This document shows positions 1 through 13,383 of a stretch of 64,000 nucleotides of DNA, piece after piece. Positions within the stretch are counted from its first letter, which is position 1. Every line of letters starts with the position of its first letter. Below the pieces are notes generated by a model. It made no database searches. It saw only the letters and a list, made by a program, of their open reading frames with translations, and had not been told where the DNA came from. This DNA is from Siphonodentalium dalli (taxonomy: Eukaryota > Mollusca > Scaphopoda > Gadilida > Siphonodentaliidae): contig CP136065.1 in assembly GCA_032622095.1 (NCBI GenBank), positions 116,417,195-116,481,194 of the forward strand, written 5' to 3'. Made by a program: the position numbers and the translations under genes.

Positions 1-930
1 CAGAAGGGCGAGCACACACGATATATTTGTGCATGTGCAACAGAACCTATTAAATGGACAGAGTATAATGATTTGGACTGTAGCAGAGTATATATTTTAT
101 TTACCGCTTGGATTTGGGGAGAATATCATTATTCCGTCTATATAAGGCGGATGCTGTGTTCGTAGTATCATCGTTGAGCTACACGGTCGACGATCAATTT
201 GGCTTCCCATATGCATGCAGGTCTGGCGACATAAGAGTTTCTGTGGCATCACGTTCCTTACTGGGCCTGTATACATGTTCTCGTGTTTTTTGCATGCACC
301 TATACATTGTACCTATATAATTATAGTACTATATCACTTGACACTATAGTAACACTGTTCGAATTTTGTGAATCCAGTCGTATTTTTCGATTTGATAACA
401 CATCATTTGACAGTCATTTTCATTCTGTCTGGCGTCTATACAAATATGTCACAATGTGACAGGAATTGGGTCCGGGAACTCCTTAGTGGGGCTAAGGACA
501 CGCACAAAATACTTGCTGCATATATATGTCCAATTTTAACGGTATCCACAGTTAATTTCTCGTTTCAGCAACAACTAATTAATCCATAAATACATATTTT
601 ATCTGTTTGATTTTAGCTTAGGAAAGGGCGTCAAAGTTACATTTTCCAAGTGATTTTCTCCACATTTCTTACTGCCATTGTTGCATAAGACATACCAACA
701 ATTGCGGTGGCCCCTTTTTTTCAAAGTTATTATAAGACCCACCATCACTGTTTTATGGGATGACATGTTTACATTACGCAAGGTAGGGCAACGTATTGTA
801 ATACCCGGAGAATGTCCGACCCTCTGTTTATAAACAACGCCACATGCTCTCGCTGTTCTATAAATAGCATCATTGAGTGCTATTGAGGGATCCTTCATTT
901 TAAGCCTGTTCCAGTCAACACTGCCGAATT
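1..930. other. Left flank, no gene recognised
   Basis: AT-rich sequence without a recognisable gene. Short open frames exist on both strands, the longest about 99 codons on the minus strand at 599-898. None shows a known motif, and no splice-flanked exon similar to a protein I know was found. It could be upstream flank of IFT140 or an intron between non-coding leader exons. Confidence 0.5.
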
Positions 931-1346
931 GGAGATATCTCTTAGCGGTCGAGGAGATATCTCTTAATTCAGCAGTACTAAGAGATATCTCCTCGTGGCT
1001 AAGAGATATCTGCTCGCGAATTAAGAGATATCTCTAAATCACTAAGAGATATCTGCTCGCGAATTAAGAGATATCTCTAAATCATGCCACAAAGAGATAT
1101 CTCCTCGCGAATTAAGAGATATCTGCTAATGAATTGGAGATATCTCTTAATTCGCGAGGAGATATCTCTTAGTGATTTAGAGATATCTCTTAATTCGCGA
1201 GGAGATATCTCCTCGATCATGTCGATTAAGAGATATCTCTAAATTGCTAGCAGATATCTCTTAATTCGCGAGGAGATATCTCTAAATCGCTAGGAGATAT
1301 CTCTTAATTCACGAGGAGATATCTCTTAGCCACGAGGAGATATCTG
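931..1346. repeat. Array of 19 GAGATATCTC palindromes arranged as a large inverted repeat
   Basis: The 8-bp palindrome AGATATCT occurs 19 times in about 415 bp, roughly every 20-24 bp. It is joined by linkers such as AATTCGCGAGG or CTAAATCACTAAG. Up to about 1,130 the linkers read in one orientation (GCGAATTAAGAGATATCTCT). From about 1,135 onward they read as the reverse complement (AGATATCTCTTAATTCGCG). The block is therefore palindromic at two scales, the 10-bp core and a foldback of about 200 bp per arm. It contains no open frame. Function is unknown; a foldback element or a satellite seed are both possible. Confidence 0.85.
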
Positions 1347-2147
1347 CAAATAGGGGATAAATACAGGAACGGCGCCCCATATGTCGACCCATTAATTGGT
1401 CCAGGTCAGATGAAAATGAATTAATGAAATAAATATTTTATACTCTGCACCCTTCAAAATCGACCTTGGTGATCACATTGTGAGTCATTATATATATATA
1501 GACATACATATTGAATTATTGATAACTGTGCCAACACATGGTTTCAAGCGCTTTAACTCGATTGGCACCATTGATGTCTGCGATGAGTAATTAAGTCGTG
1601 CTTAATGAGTAAATATATATATACATGTACATCTGAATTCTGATGATGTTGGAATTACGTTGCGTTTAAGTTCGTCGCTTGTACATATGTGCATACCTTA
1701 ATTTAGCTTTAACATATCATATACCGGCATGAGCGGTGTTCCCTGCATAATCACAACAATAATATTATGATGTCTCAGATGAGTGACTTGTCTTCATTTT
1801 TCACGAAACAAAATACAAATAAATCCACTGTTACAATGTCACACATGTTCTGTGATGTAACGTCCAGAGGGCCTCGTTTGTACTAAAAATTTCAAAAATT
1901 TCCCGAGGGAGGTCCCTCGGCCCTCCCCCGCCTAGACTAGAGGGGTACACCCCTTCTCTTGCTCTCCCCCAGCAACACATTCCGCGTCGGTAATCGCTTT
2001 GCAATGAATTGACCGACCACTCACCTCTTTATTTGGCAATTCATCACTGATTAACGCCCTCCGCCCGCTTTCGGTTAAGTCAACGATCACGTGATCACAC
2101 AAGGACTGAGTGGTAATAATAATAATAAGATGATTTTGTCAGGCGCC
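1347..2147. other. Upstream non-coding sequence
   Basis: No gene seen. It includes short TA-rich runs and, at about 1,860-1,975, a C/G-rich patch (CCCGAGGGAGGTCCCTCGG) able to form a short hairpin. No exon with protein similarity was found. Confidence 0.4.
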
Positions 2148-2247
2148 ATGGTTTATTGACAGTCCTCCAGGAATGATTAACTGCGTCTTGGGCCTCGAAT
2201 AGGCCCTTGGGCTGTTAATCATTCCTGTTTGGCCATTAATAAACCAT
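2148..2247. repeat. Short foldback (MITE-like) repeat
   Basis: The ends ATGGTTTATT and AATAAACCAT are inverted repeats. They enclose a second inverted pair, AGGAATGATTAAC and GTTAATCATTCCT, around a central GGGCCTCGAATAGGCCC. The ~100 bp would fold into a nearly continuous hairpin. Non-coding and probably a miniature inverted-repeat element; superfamily not determined. Confidence 0.65.
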
Positions 2248-2369
2248 AACACCCTAAAAAATAATGTTATTGGTATATTATTATACCACTTTACCGGACA
2301 TTCTCAAGTATATTAACATAGTTTTCCAGGGTGTTAAAATGCATAATTACCAAGGTGCGATAACCAGAA

Positions 2370-2405
2370 GCGGGCCGCGGGCGTTCATTAACGTCCGCGG
2401 CCCGC
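2370..2405. repeat. GC-rich hairpin
   Basis: GCGGGCCGCGG on the left pairs with CCGCGGCCCGC on the right around an 14-bp middle that itself contains GCGTT/AACGT. This is a long GC-only stem in otherwise AT-rich DNA. No U-tract or other sign of a small RNA gene; most likely the core of a small repeat. Confidence 0.7.
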
Positions 2406-2592
2406 ATCCGGTTTTGGGAAAATGGTTTTGGACTCCACCTCTATAATTGTAAAATCTGAGACCAATTTCCAAAATTCGTGGCAAATAAAAATTGTGACAA
2501 AATCAGACTCAGACATTTTGCGAGAATTCACACCAATGTCACCCAGTGTTGCAGGTTAGGTAACCCATAGGTTAGGCATATCAGAATAGTTA

Positions 2593-3194
2593 TTGCCAAG
2601 TCCAATTTTTGTATCAACCCATATTTCCTTGATCATTTTAAAAATTATATTGATTATAATAATGTGATACATTGATGGAAAGAGCTCTCAGATCTCTTTC
2701 CATCAATTTATTATATGACTGTAGTTTTCTCTTCCCATATTTTGCTGAATCACGTTGACGTTTTCTGATCGGAAAACGAGAGTGTGGTTTTCCGATTCCG
2801 TATCATGCTACTCTGCACGTCATCAATGACGTCATTTCTTAAGCACACAACGAGGGAGTGAAAATTCATGTCATTAACCGACAAATGGGCTTGATTTGTG
2901 ATATTTTAAGCAGCATATGTCATATAATACACACTTTATCAGCATAGTACAGTGATCCGGACCACAGTATCACGTCTCGTTGAGGATGTCAGATCACCGC
3001 ATCAAACTCGCTGCCTGTAGCAGCTCGTTTGATATGGTGATCTGACCTCCTCAACTTGTCGTGATACGGCGGTCCGTATCACTACACTGTATCGATAATG
3101 TGTATGTATCACATTATTATAATCAATAAATTTGAAAAATGATCAAGGAAATATGGGTTGATACAAAAATCGGACTTGGCACTGAAAGGGTTAA
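2593..3194. repeat. MITE, ~600 bp, nested inverted repeats (family C)
   Basis: About 90 bp at each end are inverted copies. The left arm contains GTATCAACCCATATTTCCTT, and the right arm ends with its complement and then GGCACTGAAAGGGTTAA. A second foldback lies inside: GTGATCCGGACCACAGTATC at about 2,952 is mirrored near 3,060-3,092. A shorter relative with the same ends lies at 50,836-50,998. No protein-coding content; a non-autonomous cut-and-paste element is the simplest reading. Confidence 0.75.
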
Positions 3195-3912
3195 CTACTA
3201 ATGAGCAACTTATTGAAAGTTTATAATTTTGAGTATCTCATTTTGGACTTGATAAAGTTCATTAAGCATTAATTAACTTGTTAAGGTGAGAATAAGTAAT
3301 AGCGCAACCTATCGGGACAGGTATAGAAACCTTTGGCGCAACCTGTTTTTCATAAGCGGCATTTTATTCTACAAATAGTTAACCTTCAGGCGAACTGAAC
3401 ATTAATTCACCTCAAATGTGCAGGCCTGGACTGTTCGATATAATATTAATAAATATTAATACATGTCTTCTCATTGACTATGTCAAAACAGGAATTCAGT
3501 TATATATTATAGTCCACACGTCCGCATAGCAAACGATAAGCCATGCATTATTAATATATTATAATATATGTAAGGCTGGTTTAAAGCTGTGATAGATAAA
3601 TGTGTGAGCACAATGAAGAAATGAAAACAGTAGGGTGCACTATCATGTGACTGAATTTCATCGGAGATAACATAAAAAGGAGACCAGATCCCATTTATTT
3701 CCTTTATGGTCCCGGTGCCATTCTGTCACATGTTCCACATATTTGGAACTTAGCTATTCTAAGCTGATTTATTTGTAAATGTTGTTTTCGGATAGTATTA
3801 CATGTATACGCAGTATAAAAGTATAAAATGTTATTTGTACAAGCATATCCTGACTTATTAATGTCTATAAATGTACCAACCAATAGAAATGTCATCTCTA
3901 TGATTCTTTCAG
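3195..3912. other. Sequence just upstream of the first coding exon
   Basis: No coding exon recognised. TGATTCTTTCAG at 3,901-3,912 looks like a splice acceptor, so the IFT140 leader probably has at least one non-coding exon upstream whose position I cannot fix. No TATA box or other promoter element could be assigned. Confidence 0.4.
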
Positions 3913-3935
3913 GTTCTAGATTATATTTGACAACC

Positions 3936-4079
3936 ATGGCTGTATATTTTGACCACCGGCTCTCAAATGAGCATCAGGGTATCAACACCGGGATAAGTTG
4001 GTGTCCTTCTGCCCCATTATTGGCTGTGATATCATACAGTGATGTAGCCGGAGGCCAAGTTAGCTTGTTTGCTGATGAA
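3936..4079 (+). CDS. IFT140: IFT140 exon 1 (first coding exon)
   Basis: Encodes residues 1-48, from MAVYFDHRLS to QVSLFADE. The ATG at 3,936 has a good context (A at -3, G at +4). It matches the start of vertebrate IFT140 (MALYYDHQ), including the ISWCP block equivalent to ISWHP. An acceptor-like TTTCAG ends at 3,912, leaving 23 bp of leader in this exon. The donor is GTAAGT at 4,080. The exon ends in phase 0. Confidence 0.93.
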
Positions 4080-7000
4080 GTAAGTTGATTAAATATTATA
4101 AAGTTATTATACAATGTTATCTACAGCATGTGTTTTTCTTGTACGAGTCAAGGTTGTGGTGAAAAGTCATATTGGATAAGACTCATATCATCGAGTGCAA
4201 TATGAATTTTCACCAAAACCTGGATGAGTACAAGAAAACACATACTGTACACAACATTGTATAATGACATTTTTATTATCCATCTGTATGTTTATCCAAA
4301 TGATGTCACCCCAAAATATCAATAATATTTATGAAAGTCATATGGTACTCAATTCGATTCCAATTTGACTTTCTGGAGTCCAATATGACTTTTTCCCGGA
4401 TTATCATGTGACGGCTTTTGCCCAATCATAAATAGTGTTAGGTAATGGATGGATAATAATAGATTATATTAATAGAGTAATGAAGCTTTACTTACTATCC
4501 GTTGCATATATATATGGCTGATTCTCTTCTTGACCAGTGTTTACAAACAAAAATATTCAGCTCTTTTTAATATACCTCCTAAGAGGTTCAGTCCTGATAA
4601 TCATTTGTAGGTTCTCATTTTAACAATATTATATATTTAAAACACATGAGGAAGAGACATATAGCTATTTAGCTCACCAGAAACGGAGTCTCCATTAGAG
4701 TTATAGTCATCACTCCCTATCCGTTCATCCATCTTAGCATCCGTACATTCATCTATCCATCAACAATTTTTTATCTTCTTCTTCAGAACCTTAAGACCGA
4801 TGGGTTCATATTTGGTATGGATCAGGGCTCGATTTAACTGGATTCGCAGGAGCAATTTCCGATGCAATTTCCGATTTCTGCTAATCAATTTACAATGAAA
4901 AAACATGTATTAATGGTAGGCAATGCTATACAAAATCTAACCAGTGTTGCAAAATGCTATACAATTTAATCTGACATATGGTGTGAAGGAACCTTGGATG
5001 ATAGGGATTCAGATATGTTAAAATGGGACTGATCTGTCAAATAGGGCCAGAGCTATTTTTTATTATTGACACAGATGGACACAACAATAATGATTAAATT
5101 GAGTAATTTGCTCAAATGAAGCTGGTCTATCAAATACGGTAGGTGGCCAGACACTTATTGCATCTTTCCTCACCATTTTGTATTGTGGCTGTACTATAGA
5201 TGCAGTGTTGATCGATCATATTAAACAGTCAAAGCAGTGATAAATTTCCACTAGTAGATAGATGTTGCACAGGTAGTCTTAGAAACAGTATATTAAGCAC
5301 CTTATTAAAAAGGTTAGAACACATGGAGGTGGGTAACTCGTCAGAGAGTTGAGTGCTAGGCCCACTGCATAAATTGTGGTGGTCAATCAGTATTTTGTGA
5401 GAAGAACTTCCAAACTGGTAGCAATTGTTGATAATGACAGCGACATTTTGAACATTGGTTTTGATTGTGGTTTGAAATATTCAAAGTGCTACTTCAGTTT
5501 GTTATTCTAAGTAATTCCTTTTATTTTGTGAGAAGAAACATTGTATGGATCCAATATCCAGGTCTAATAAGGTAACATTGATTGCACTAGAAGTCAGTGT
5601 CCTGGTTCATTAGAGTTTCATTGAATGAAAGGCACCTCTGGGTCTCAGCTAGCTGTCAATCCACTTTGAACTGGATACTTTATATAATTTTCATGTTCAA
5701 GTAAAACAGAAAAAGTATGTCTTAATTATGATTTCTCAAGGGATGTTTGGCAGGTATGTATGTGGTAACTCTTATTGACTGGAGTTTGAATATTTATGAA
5801 AGTGATATCACCACATATGTTTTCAGGGTGATAGAGTTCCTGGCACTGAACTTCAACGACTTTGTCAAGTTACTTCCACCTCATGGCATCCAAAGAAACA
5901 AATTATAGCTGTTGGCTTTGAAAATGGTGAACTTCTTGTCTGGAACAATCAGGATAAGGAGTTTTTTGAAGGAATACCTCTCCATAAAACATCTATAACT
6001 ATTATCAAGTGGAACTCTAATGGCACGAAATTAACAACAGGAGACAAGGTGAGCCATAAGTTTTGTTTCTTTTGAAGTTATCATCCTTTTCGATGTGATT
6101 AACTTTGTGTTTCATATATCAGTTGGCATGATCAAATTTTAGCATGTAAGCTTACTCTTAGGAGGAGCCTGAACTTTTTATTCATGGATAGGGATATAGT
6201 GACAGCTGACAGGTGGTGTGAAGCACAGGTGAATTGTCTCATGTAAAAATTGGATCAGAAGAAATCCAGTTATGACCACAGGTCTGATACTGACCAGCTG
6301 TTACTAAATGAGATGATGTCCTCTCTGAGAATTGGATTTTGTACTGACTCATGCTGCAAGTGCACTCTCAACGGCAAATAGCATATATATATTATGCTTC
6401 AATAGATGTGGAATTGTTTACTGACCCACTCAAATCAATCACGCCACATAACGGCCCCATACCTCTCGTATTTATTGAAAATATCACTTTCAGAGCAGAG
6501 TCGGTCTGGAGTACTATTTATAGTTCATACGAAACACAATAAATATTTAGTAAAAGGAAACAAACACACATCGACACATGCCGATTTGTAAAAATACATA
6601 TGGACAAGCTTACATGCAAAATGGCCATCAAAATGTAATTTAACAAACTTCGGGGTTCTGATGTTTGCAAAAAATATGAGAGGTATGGGACTGGTATGTG
6701 GCATAGTTGATTTGGATGGGTCAGTGAACAATTCCGCATTTAATGACATAATATATATATGCTACTTAGTACCTATTGTTGAGAGTGTCTTTGAGGTGCG
6801 AGTCACTATAAAATCCGAATCGTCGCCATCAGATCTGTGGTCATAACAGCCTGAGTTCTTCTGAACCAGTTTTTACATGGGAAACAACAAATTGAAGGGT
6901 AATAACATATCTTTCTAAATGAGAATTTGTTCACTCTCACTGAAGCAAGCACATTTGAAGCAATGAACTAGTGCTGAAACGGTTGACCTATTTTTGTAGC

Positions 7001-10000
7001 CGGTTAACCGCGACGTGTAACCGGATCATAACCGGTTATCCGCTATTTTCAACCTATGACTTTATACTGATTATTTATACTATAATTTGTACCAATATAT
7101 CAGCATAATTTGATTTATTAACTGTATGGCAAACTCGCGTAATGTTTACACAGACAGAGCTTGTATTAAACGAATGTAAATCACCAAACACGAACGTCAC
7201 AAAGCCACGTGCTGACAACTTGGCAGATGACACAGTGAACTAAAACTCGCAGTGTTTATAAATAGACGTGTCATGCTTGACCTATTTGTACTGCAGTTGC
7301 GACTGCTACCTGACTTGTTATCGTTCTCATTTTGGAAAGAATATTGTGTGACCTATATACATGTTCATACATGCAAATATCGACAGTTTTGTATTGCCAT
7401 TATAGCGATTGCGGGACTGGCCGATTATTAAGTCATGTGACTCAGGTATTCTAACCGCTGGGTGTTCTTTGGCGACTTGAGATAGATAGGATGACTGACG
7501 ACCGATAAACACAATTATGAAGTTTGTGAACTTTATGTAATTAACAAATGAAAATAAAAAAAAACAGCTGAAAACCTGCTAAAAACACTGTTTTCTGTTA
7601 GAAGACAATCAAATGCTGAGAATTAGTCATTAGGATGCAAATAAGTCCGACTGCAGGGGAACACCATTTTGATTCAAGTTCATTTGAACTTCATCGACTG
7701 AGATTACTCAAACTCAGTAATGTTAGAAGTATAGACCGAGCGTATGTAAATAGGGTTGGTTCTCAGAGTTTGCATTCTGCCAATTTCTCTTTGAAATGTG
7801 CCCAGACATCTGATTTACTAATTTCTTGGGTATCCATGATACTATCTACAAGTAGTCAGTCGGAGAGTAGATGTCAAATGACCACGCCGTATACTGCAGT
7901 GAAAACGATTGTATTGATCTTTGCCGATGACCCAGTGGTGTCAGTGCACATGTTTTACCAGACATCGGAACATCAAAGATGACGTCATGCATCTTAGATG
8001 TTTACCGGCTAATGCCAGACTATGTAATCTGCCATTCATGGAAGACTTCATCTGGCACCAGATTTTAACTTTTAATATGCGTAATTTAGAATGTATACCC
8101 CCTGAGTGATAACGTTTGTAGCAAAATTGATAAAGTACCCGTGTTTAAAAGCTACTGTTATCAGTCTATGCCGATTAAGGACCTGAATACGTTAGTTTTT
8201 ATATCAGTGGCATTGCATGTGTGCAATACATAGCGGTTAACCAGTTGATCGTAGTTCAACCGGTTGCCGACGGTAGCCGGTTGTCAACCGGATATCCGGA
8301 TATCCGTTTCAGCACTACAATGAACACTCATACTGAGTCCGTGCCTCCATATATATCTATATATAAGATCCTGTGCCAGTGCATTCTCTTATATAAGAGA
8401 ATGCACTGCCATACAAGGTCAAGGTAAATAATGTTAAGTCAATGTATTCTTTTATATATATAAGGCGCCCTATGGGCGACTCGCATATATATGAGAATGC
8501 ATTGGCACAGAGTTTTCACAAATGTCAGGAAGCTCCAGTCATGAAAGGGTTAATTAGTTGAATTTTTTCAAACATATATCAACTGAATCGGTGGAAGCAT
8601 CTTTCACAATGATATCTTGATATAGTTTGAAAACCGGTGCTGTTGAGAATGTTACATGGTGTAGCATCAGCCCTTTATATAATCAGTTGAGTTTTACAAA
8701 GTGTGAGATTAAAAGTGCGGTACCTGGAGAAGTCGACCCCAAATAAAGTCGGCCTCAGATAAGTTGAGTATTCCTGTGTTCATAAGTGCGATCACTCTTA
8801 TCAAACATCAACCAATTTATGGGATTTATATGGTATTATGGGGGGTGGGTATATAGTATCAGCTTGTCTGTCTGTCCATCCACATGTCCAAGCTTTAATT
8901 CCTAGAAATTGTTCGCAACATGTATAAATTTGTCCCACTTGTATTCCTACAATTTCCAGTTAATTTTGACGAGATCGAAAACCAGCCTGGCCCAATAAAA
9001 TTTGATAGAGTTATGGCCCTTAATTAGTCATTTTTCGTGAATTTTTAGCTCGTTAGCGCGATAACTTCAACAAACGTCCTCCGATTTGTTTAAAATTTTG
9101 AATAGACATACTTGCCAAGAATATTTCGGACGAGTTCGAAAATCAGCCTGGCCCGATAAAATTTGATAGAGTTATGGCCCTTAATTAGTCATAGGCCGTT
9201 AGCGCGATAACTTGAACAAATATTAACCGATTTTACCTATTAATTAGTCTACCGATACTGATGCACACCAATTGGCAGTAGCCACCGGCGGTAGCCACTG
9301 GCGGTAAGCCACCGAAAACGAGACGCAGCATCTCTGATGCCACCTCTTGTTATAACTTGGCACAGATATTTACCACAAACAAACCTGTGCACCTGTGATT
9401 GTGAGCTCGATCCCTGACGCGATCGATGAATTGTTCTCCTTTTTTACTTAGAAATTTTTCACAACATGCAGAATATTGTCGGAGCTTGTATTCCTTATGT
9501 TTATTTTCGATAAATAACAAATATGTTAATATGGCTACCATAAGGCAGCACATTGAACTGCACTGGGGGGGTATCCTCAGTCCTACTGTGACAGTCCCAC
9601 CTCTAGTTTGTCCATTTGACTATCAGTCTTTCATCAATGCAATATTACTCAGAGCTAAATCTGGCAGTTACAGAAACTTGAACCCACATCAGTGATATTA
9701 ACTGATTTTTATTGCGATAGTATCATCAAGCCTTTTATTGAGTACTAGCAGGTTAGCCCGCCACTGGCGGCTTTCGTCCCATGACTTTGTTCGAAAAAGC
9801 AATTGCAACAGGTACACTTGTGCTGCATTTGTACCAAATTTCGTCGAAATCAGCAAGTTTTACCAGATTTGACCTTGAATTGACAATTTTGTAGGTCAAG
9901 GTCAGGTCGTGGTCATGATTTGACCCGTCCAAAACACTCCCCGTACAAAAGTACAGAAATCCGCCAGTTTTACCCCATTTGACCTTGAATTGACCAGTTT

Positions 10001-12134
10001 GAAGGTCAATGTCACGTCGGGGTCATGATTTGACCCGTCCGTGACACTTTCGGGACAAAAGTACCCATAGGTAGCAAGTTTGTGCTCAATCGGTTGACCC
10101 GTCCCGAGTTGACCATTTTGCTTCCATAGAATTTTCATGGGATGAATGCCTCGGAGCTGCGCTCCATCGGGAGACATTTCGTTCTCGAGCGGGTGAAGGA
10201 TTTCGCATTCAAATCGATTTATGACGATAAAACTGTTATTTTTCAAATTTCAAGCTGAGACTTCGTGTGTCTACGTGTAATACTTAGATGTTCTTAAAAT
10301 GACACAGTCCAACACGTAATTATGTTTTAGATGGAAGAAATTAAATTTTTTCGATACTAAATTTTAACACAGGATTTCCCATTAAAATCGATTTATGTCG
10401 ATAAAACTCTGTTATTTTTCAAATTTTAAGCTGAGACTTGTTGTGTCTGTGTGTAATACTTACATATTCTTTAAATGACAGAGTCCAGCACGTAATTATG
10501 TTTTTGATGAAAGAAATTAATTTTTTTTCGATGCTAAATTTCGAGTGATAACGTTGCGTTGAATTGTAGACAAACACTCTTTTATAGCGACGCGTCATAT
10601 ACAAACGCTCATTAAATTATCACGTGATTAACCCCCGCAGTACCGTTATTAATTTTTCCGTGCGACGTGACCTTGACCTTGAAATCGGGTTATTTCAAGG
10701 TCAAACGCACGAATATCACGGGATTTCGATGAAACTTGGTATGTGGGGGTACCTTCGGCCGGAGAGTGGTATAAACCTATTAATTTGCCTGTGCGATGTG
10801 ACCTTGAAATCGGGTCATTTCAAGGTCAAACGCCCGAATATCACGGGATTTCGATGAAACTTGGTATGTGGGGGTACTTTCGTATGGGGAGTCTCGTAAG
10901 CATATTCATTTGCCCGTGCGACGTGACCTTGACCTTGAAATCGGGTCAATTCAAGGTCAAATCGCCAATTTTGATGGGATATCAACAAAATTTTATACAT
11001 AGGGTTACTTTTGTCCACTGAGTGTTTTGGACGGTCAAATCGTGACCCCGATCTGACCTTGACCTTCAAAATGATCAATTCAAGGTCAAATCGGGTAAAA
11101 CCGGATGGATTTTGACGGGCACGTTTGTCGGGTACTTTTGTCCGGGCAGTGTTTTGGACTGGTCAAATCGTGACCCCACTTGACCTTCAAAATGGACAAT
11201 TCAAGGTCAAAGCCCGGACGAAGTTGGGTCACCTTCTAGTCTCCTATATATTTTGAGACCTTCGTTTATATGTGTGGATATGTGTACTTTATAGAATCGA
11301 AAACGCGTGTACAGATTGAGCTCAAATTTCGTATATAAGTGTAAAATCCCACGGACACCGCCATGGTCGCGTTTTGGAGAAGCTCAGAGCACCTCTTCTC
11401 CCTTCCCAATCATCAAAATCACCGCAAATGCCACTTCGGGGGTTAAGGCATCAACGATATTTAAATTGACCATATTCGGAGGTGTTAAGGATTAACGCTC
11501 TTTATTGCAATGGACGTGGCTAAACGACTGACCCCATGCGTCCGAAATACGGATGCGCGACGAAATGCAATTATCTCGATTAAAAAGGCAGAATTGATCT
11601 AAGCAGCGTTTGTTTACAATTCAACGCAACGCTATCGCTCGAAATATTATGCAGAGAGATTTCACGACGGGATTAATAGACTGTCCGCTCTTTTCGGGGA
11701 GACGGGTACCATGAATTAACTCATTGAAAAACAAACAATGCGTTGTCTGTTGTTCCTAGGAAGGGGGGATTTCATCGGGTCAATTCGGGGACTAATCTAG
11801 GAACGGGGATGTTTAGGACGGGTACCATGAATTATCTCATTGAAAAACAAACAATGCGTTGTCTGTCGTTCCTAGGAAGGGGGGATATCATCGGGTCAAT
11901 TTTTACGCCAGAAACAAAAAATTCATTTAAAAAATTAATTAAAAAAATTTAAAATTAATTTTTTTTTTAAATAATTAATTAAATTTAAAAAAACATTAAA
12001 TTAATATTAAAAAATTCAAAAAAACAAATTTAAATGAAAACAAATTAATTAAAAAAATGTCATGTTTCTGACCAACCACGCCAGTGGCGGACTAACCTGC
12101 TAGTCTATCTATACTATATATTTTGAGAACTCCG

Positions 12135-12166
<32 letters not shown>

Positions 12167-13352
12167 GGTACTTCATAGAATCCAAAACGCGTGTACAGAT
12201 TGAGCTCAAATTTCCTATGTAAGTGTCAAATCTCACCGACACGACCGTGGTCGCGGTTTAGAGAAGCTCAGAGCACCCGTTCTCCAATCTCAAATCACCG
12301 CAAAGGCACGGCGTGGGTTAATCAAGTGATTATTTAATGAGCGTTTGTTTTTGACGCATCTCTATAAAGAGCGTCTGTTTCCCATTCAACGTTATTAGCA
12401 TCTGCAGAGTTATACGGGAACATTGAGTGCTTGCCTATGCGGGGAGATTTATTGGAGCTCTTACAACATCATTGTTATAGTATGTATGACACTTAGGTCA
12501 GGGCTTGGGGGGGGGGGGGTAGTTATAGGCATAATGCTTCTCAGAAATCCCGGTTACAAACCAACACTCATAATTTCGTATTTACGCAAACGTTATGTAT
12601 GTGTGTATATATGTGGGTACTTCATAGAATCGAAAACGCGTGCAGGAACGGGCATCCCCACGGCAATGTCGGCTTATAAGACATCTTTACTACACATGAC
12701 AGCCGATGGACAATTGGTCTCTATATATGTACCAAAATTACGCCGCGTTGGTGACTGGGAAATTCCAGGGAATGCCGATTGAGCTCAAACTTGCTACCTA
12801 CGGGAAGTGTCATATATATGAGTGTGTCCTTTATAGACTCGAACCGATTGAGCTCAAACTTGCTAAATATTTACTGGGAAATTCCACGGAATGCCGATTG
12901 AGCTCAAACTTGCTACCTACGGGAAGTGTCATATATATGTGTGTGTCCTTTATAGACTCGAACCGATTGAGCTCAAACTTGCTAAATACGGGAAGTGTCA
13001 TGGACGGGTTCATTGAAAAAAAAAAAAAATCGGGTAAAATTGAAAAACAAAATTAAAAAGGCACAATTAACTCCTTGAAAAACCAAACAAAATCGGGTAA
13101 AATTTAAAAACAAAAAATTCAATTAAAAAATTAAAAAAGCACAATTAACTCATTGAAAAACAAAATAATTAACTCATTGAAAAACAAAAAATTCAATTAA
13201 AATTGTCATGTTTCTGACTATTGCCGAAATTTGCTGCAAATGCAGCACAAGTGTCTCGGAACCTGTTGCAATTGGTTTTTCGAACAAAGCCATGGGACGA
13301 ATGCCGCCAGTGGCGGGCTAACCTGCTAGTACTATATATTTTGAGAACTCCG

Positions 13353-13383
<31 letters not shown>

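Noticed and set aside
599-898. 99-codon minus-strand frame as a gene
   Set aside because: No recognised motif, no splice or polyadenylation context, and such length is expected by chance in this window.
10660-11230. AAGGTCA repeats as nuclear-receptor response elements
   Set aside because: They are part of Helitron-internal tandem repeats present in many copies; no evidence of regulatory use.
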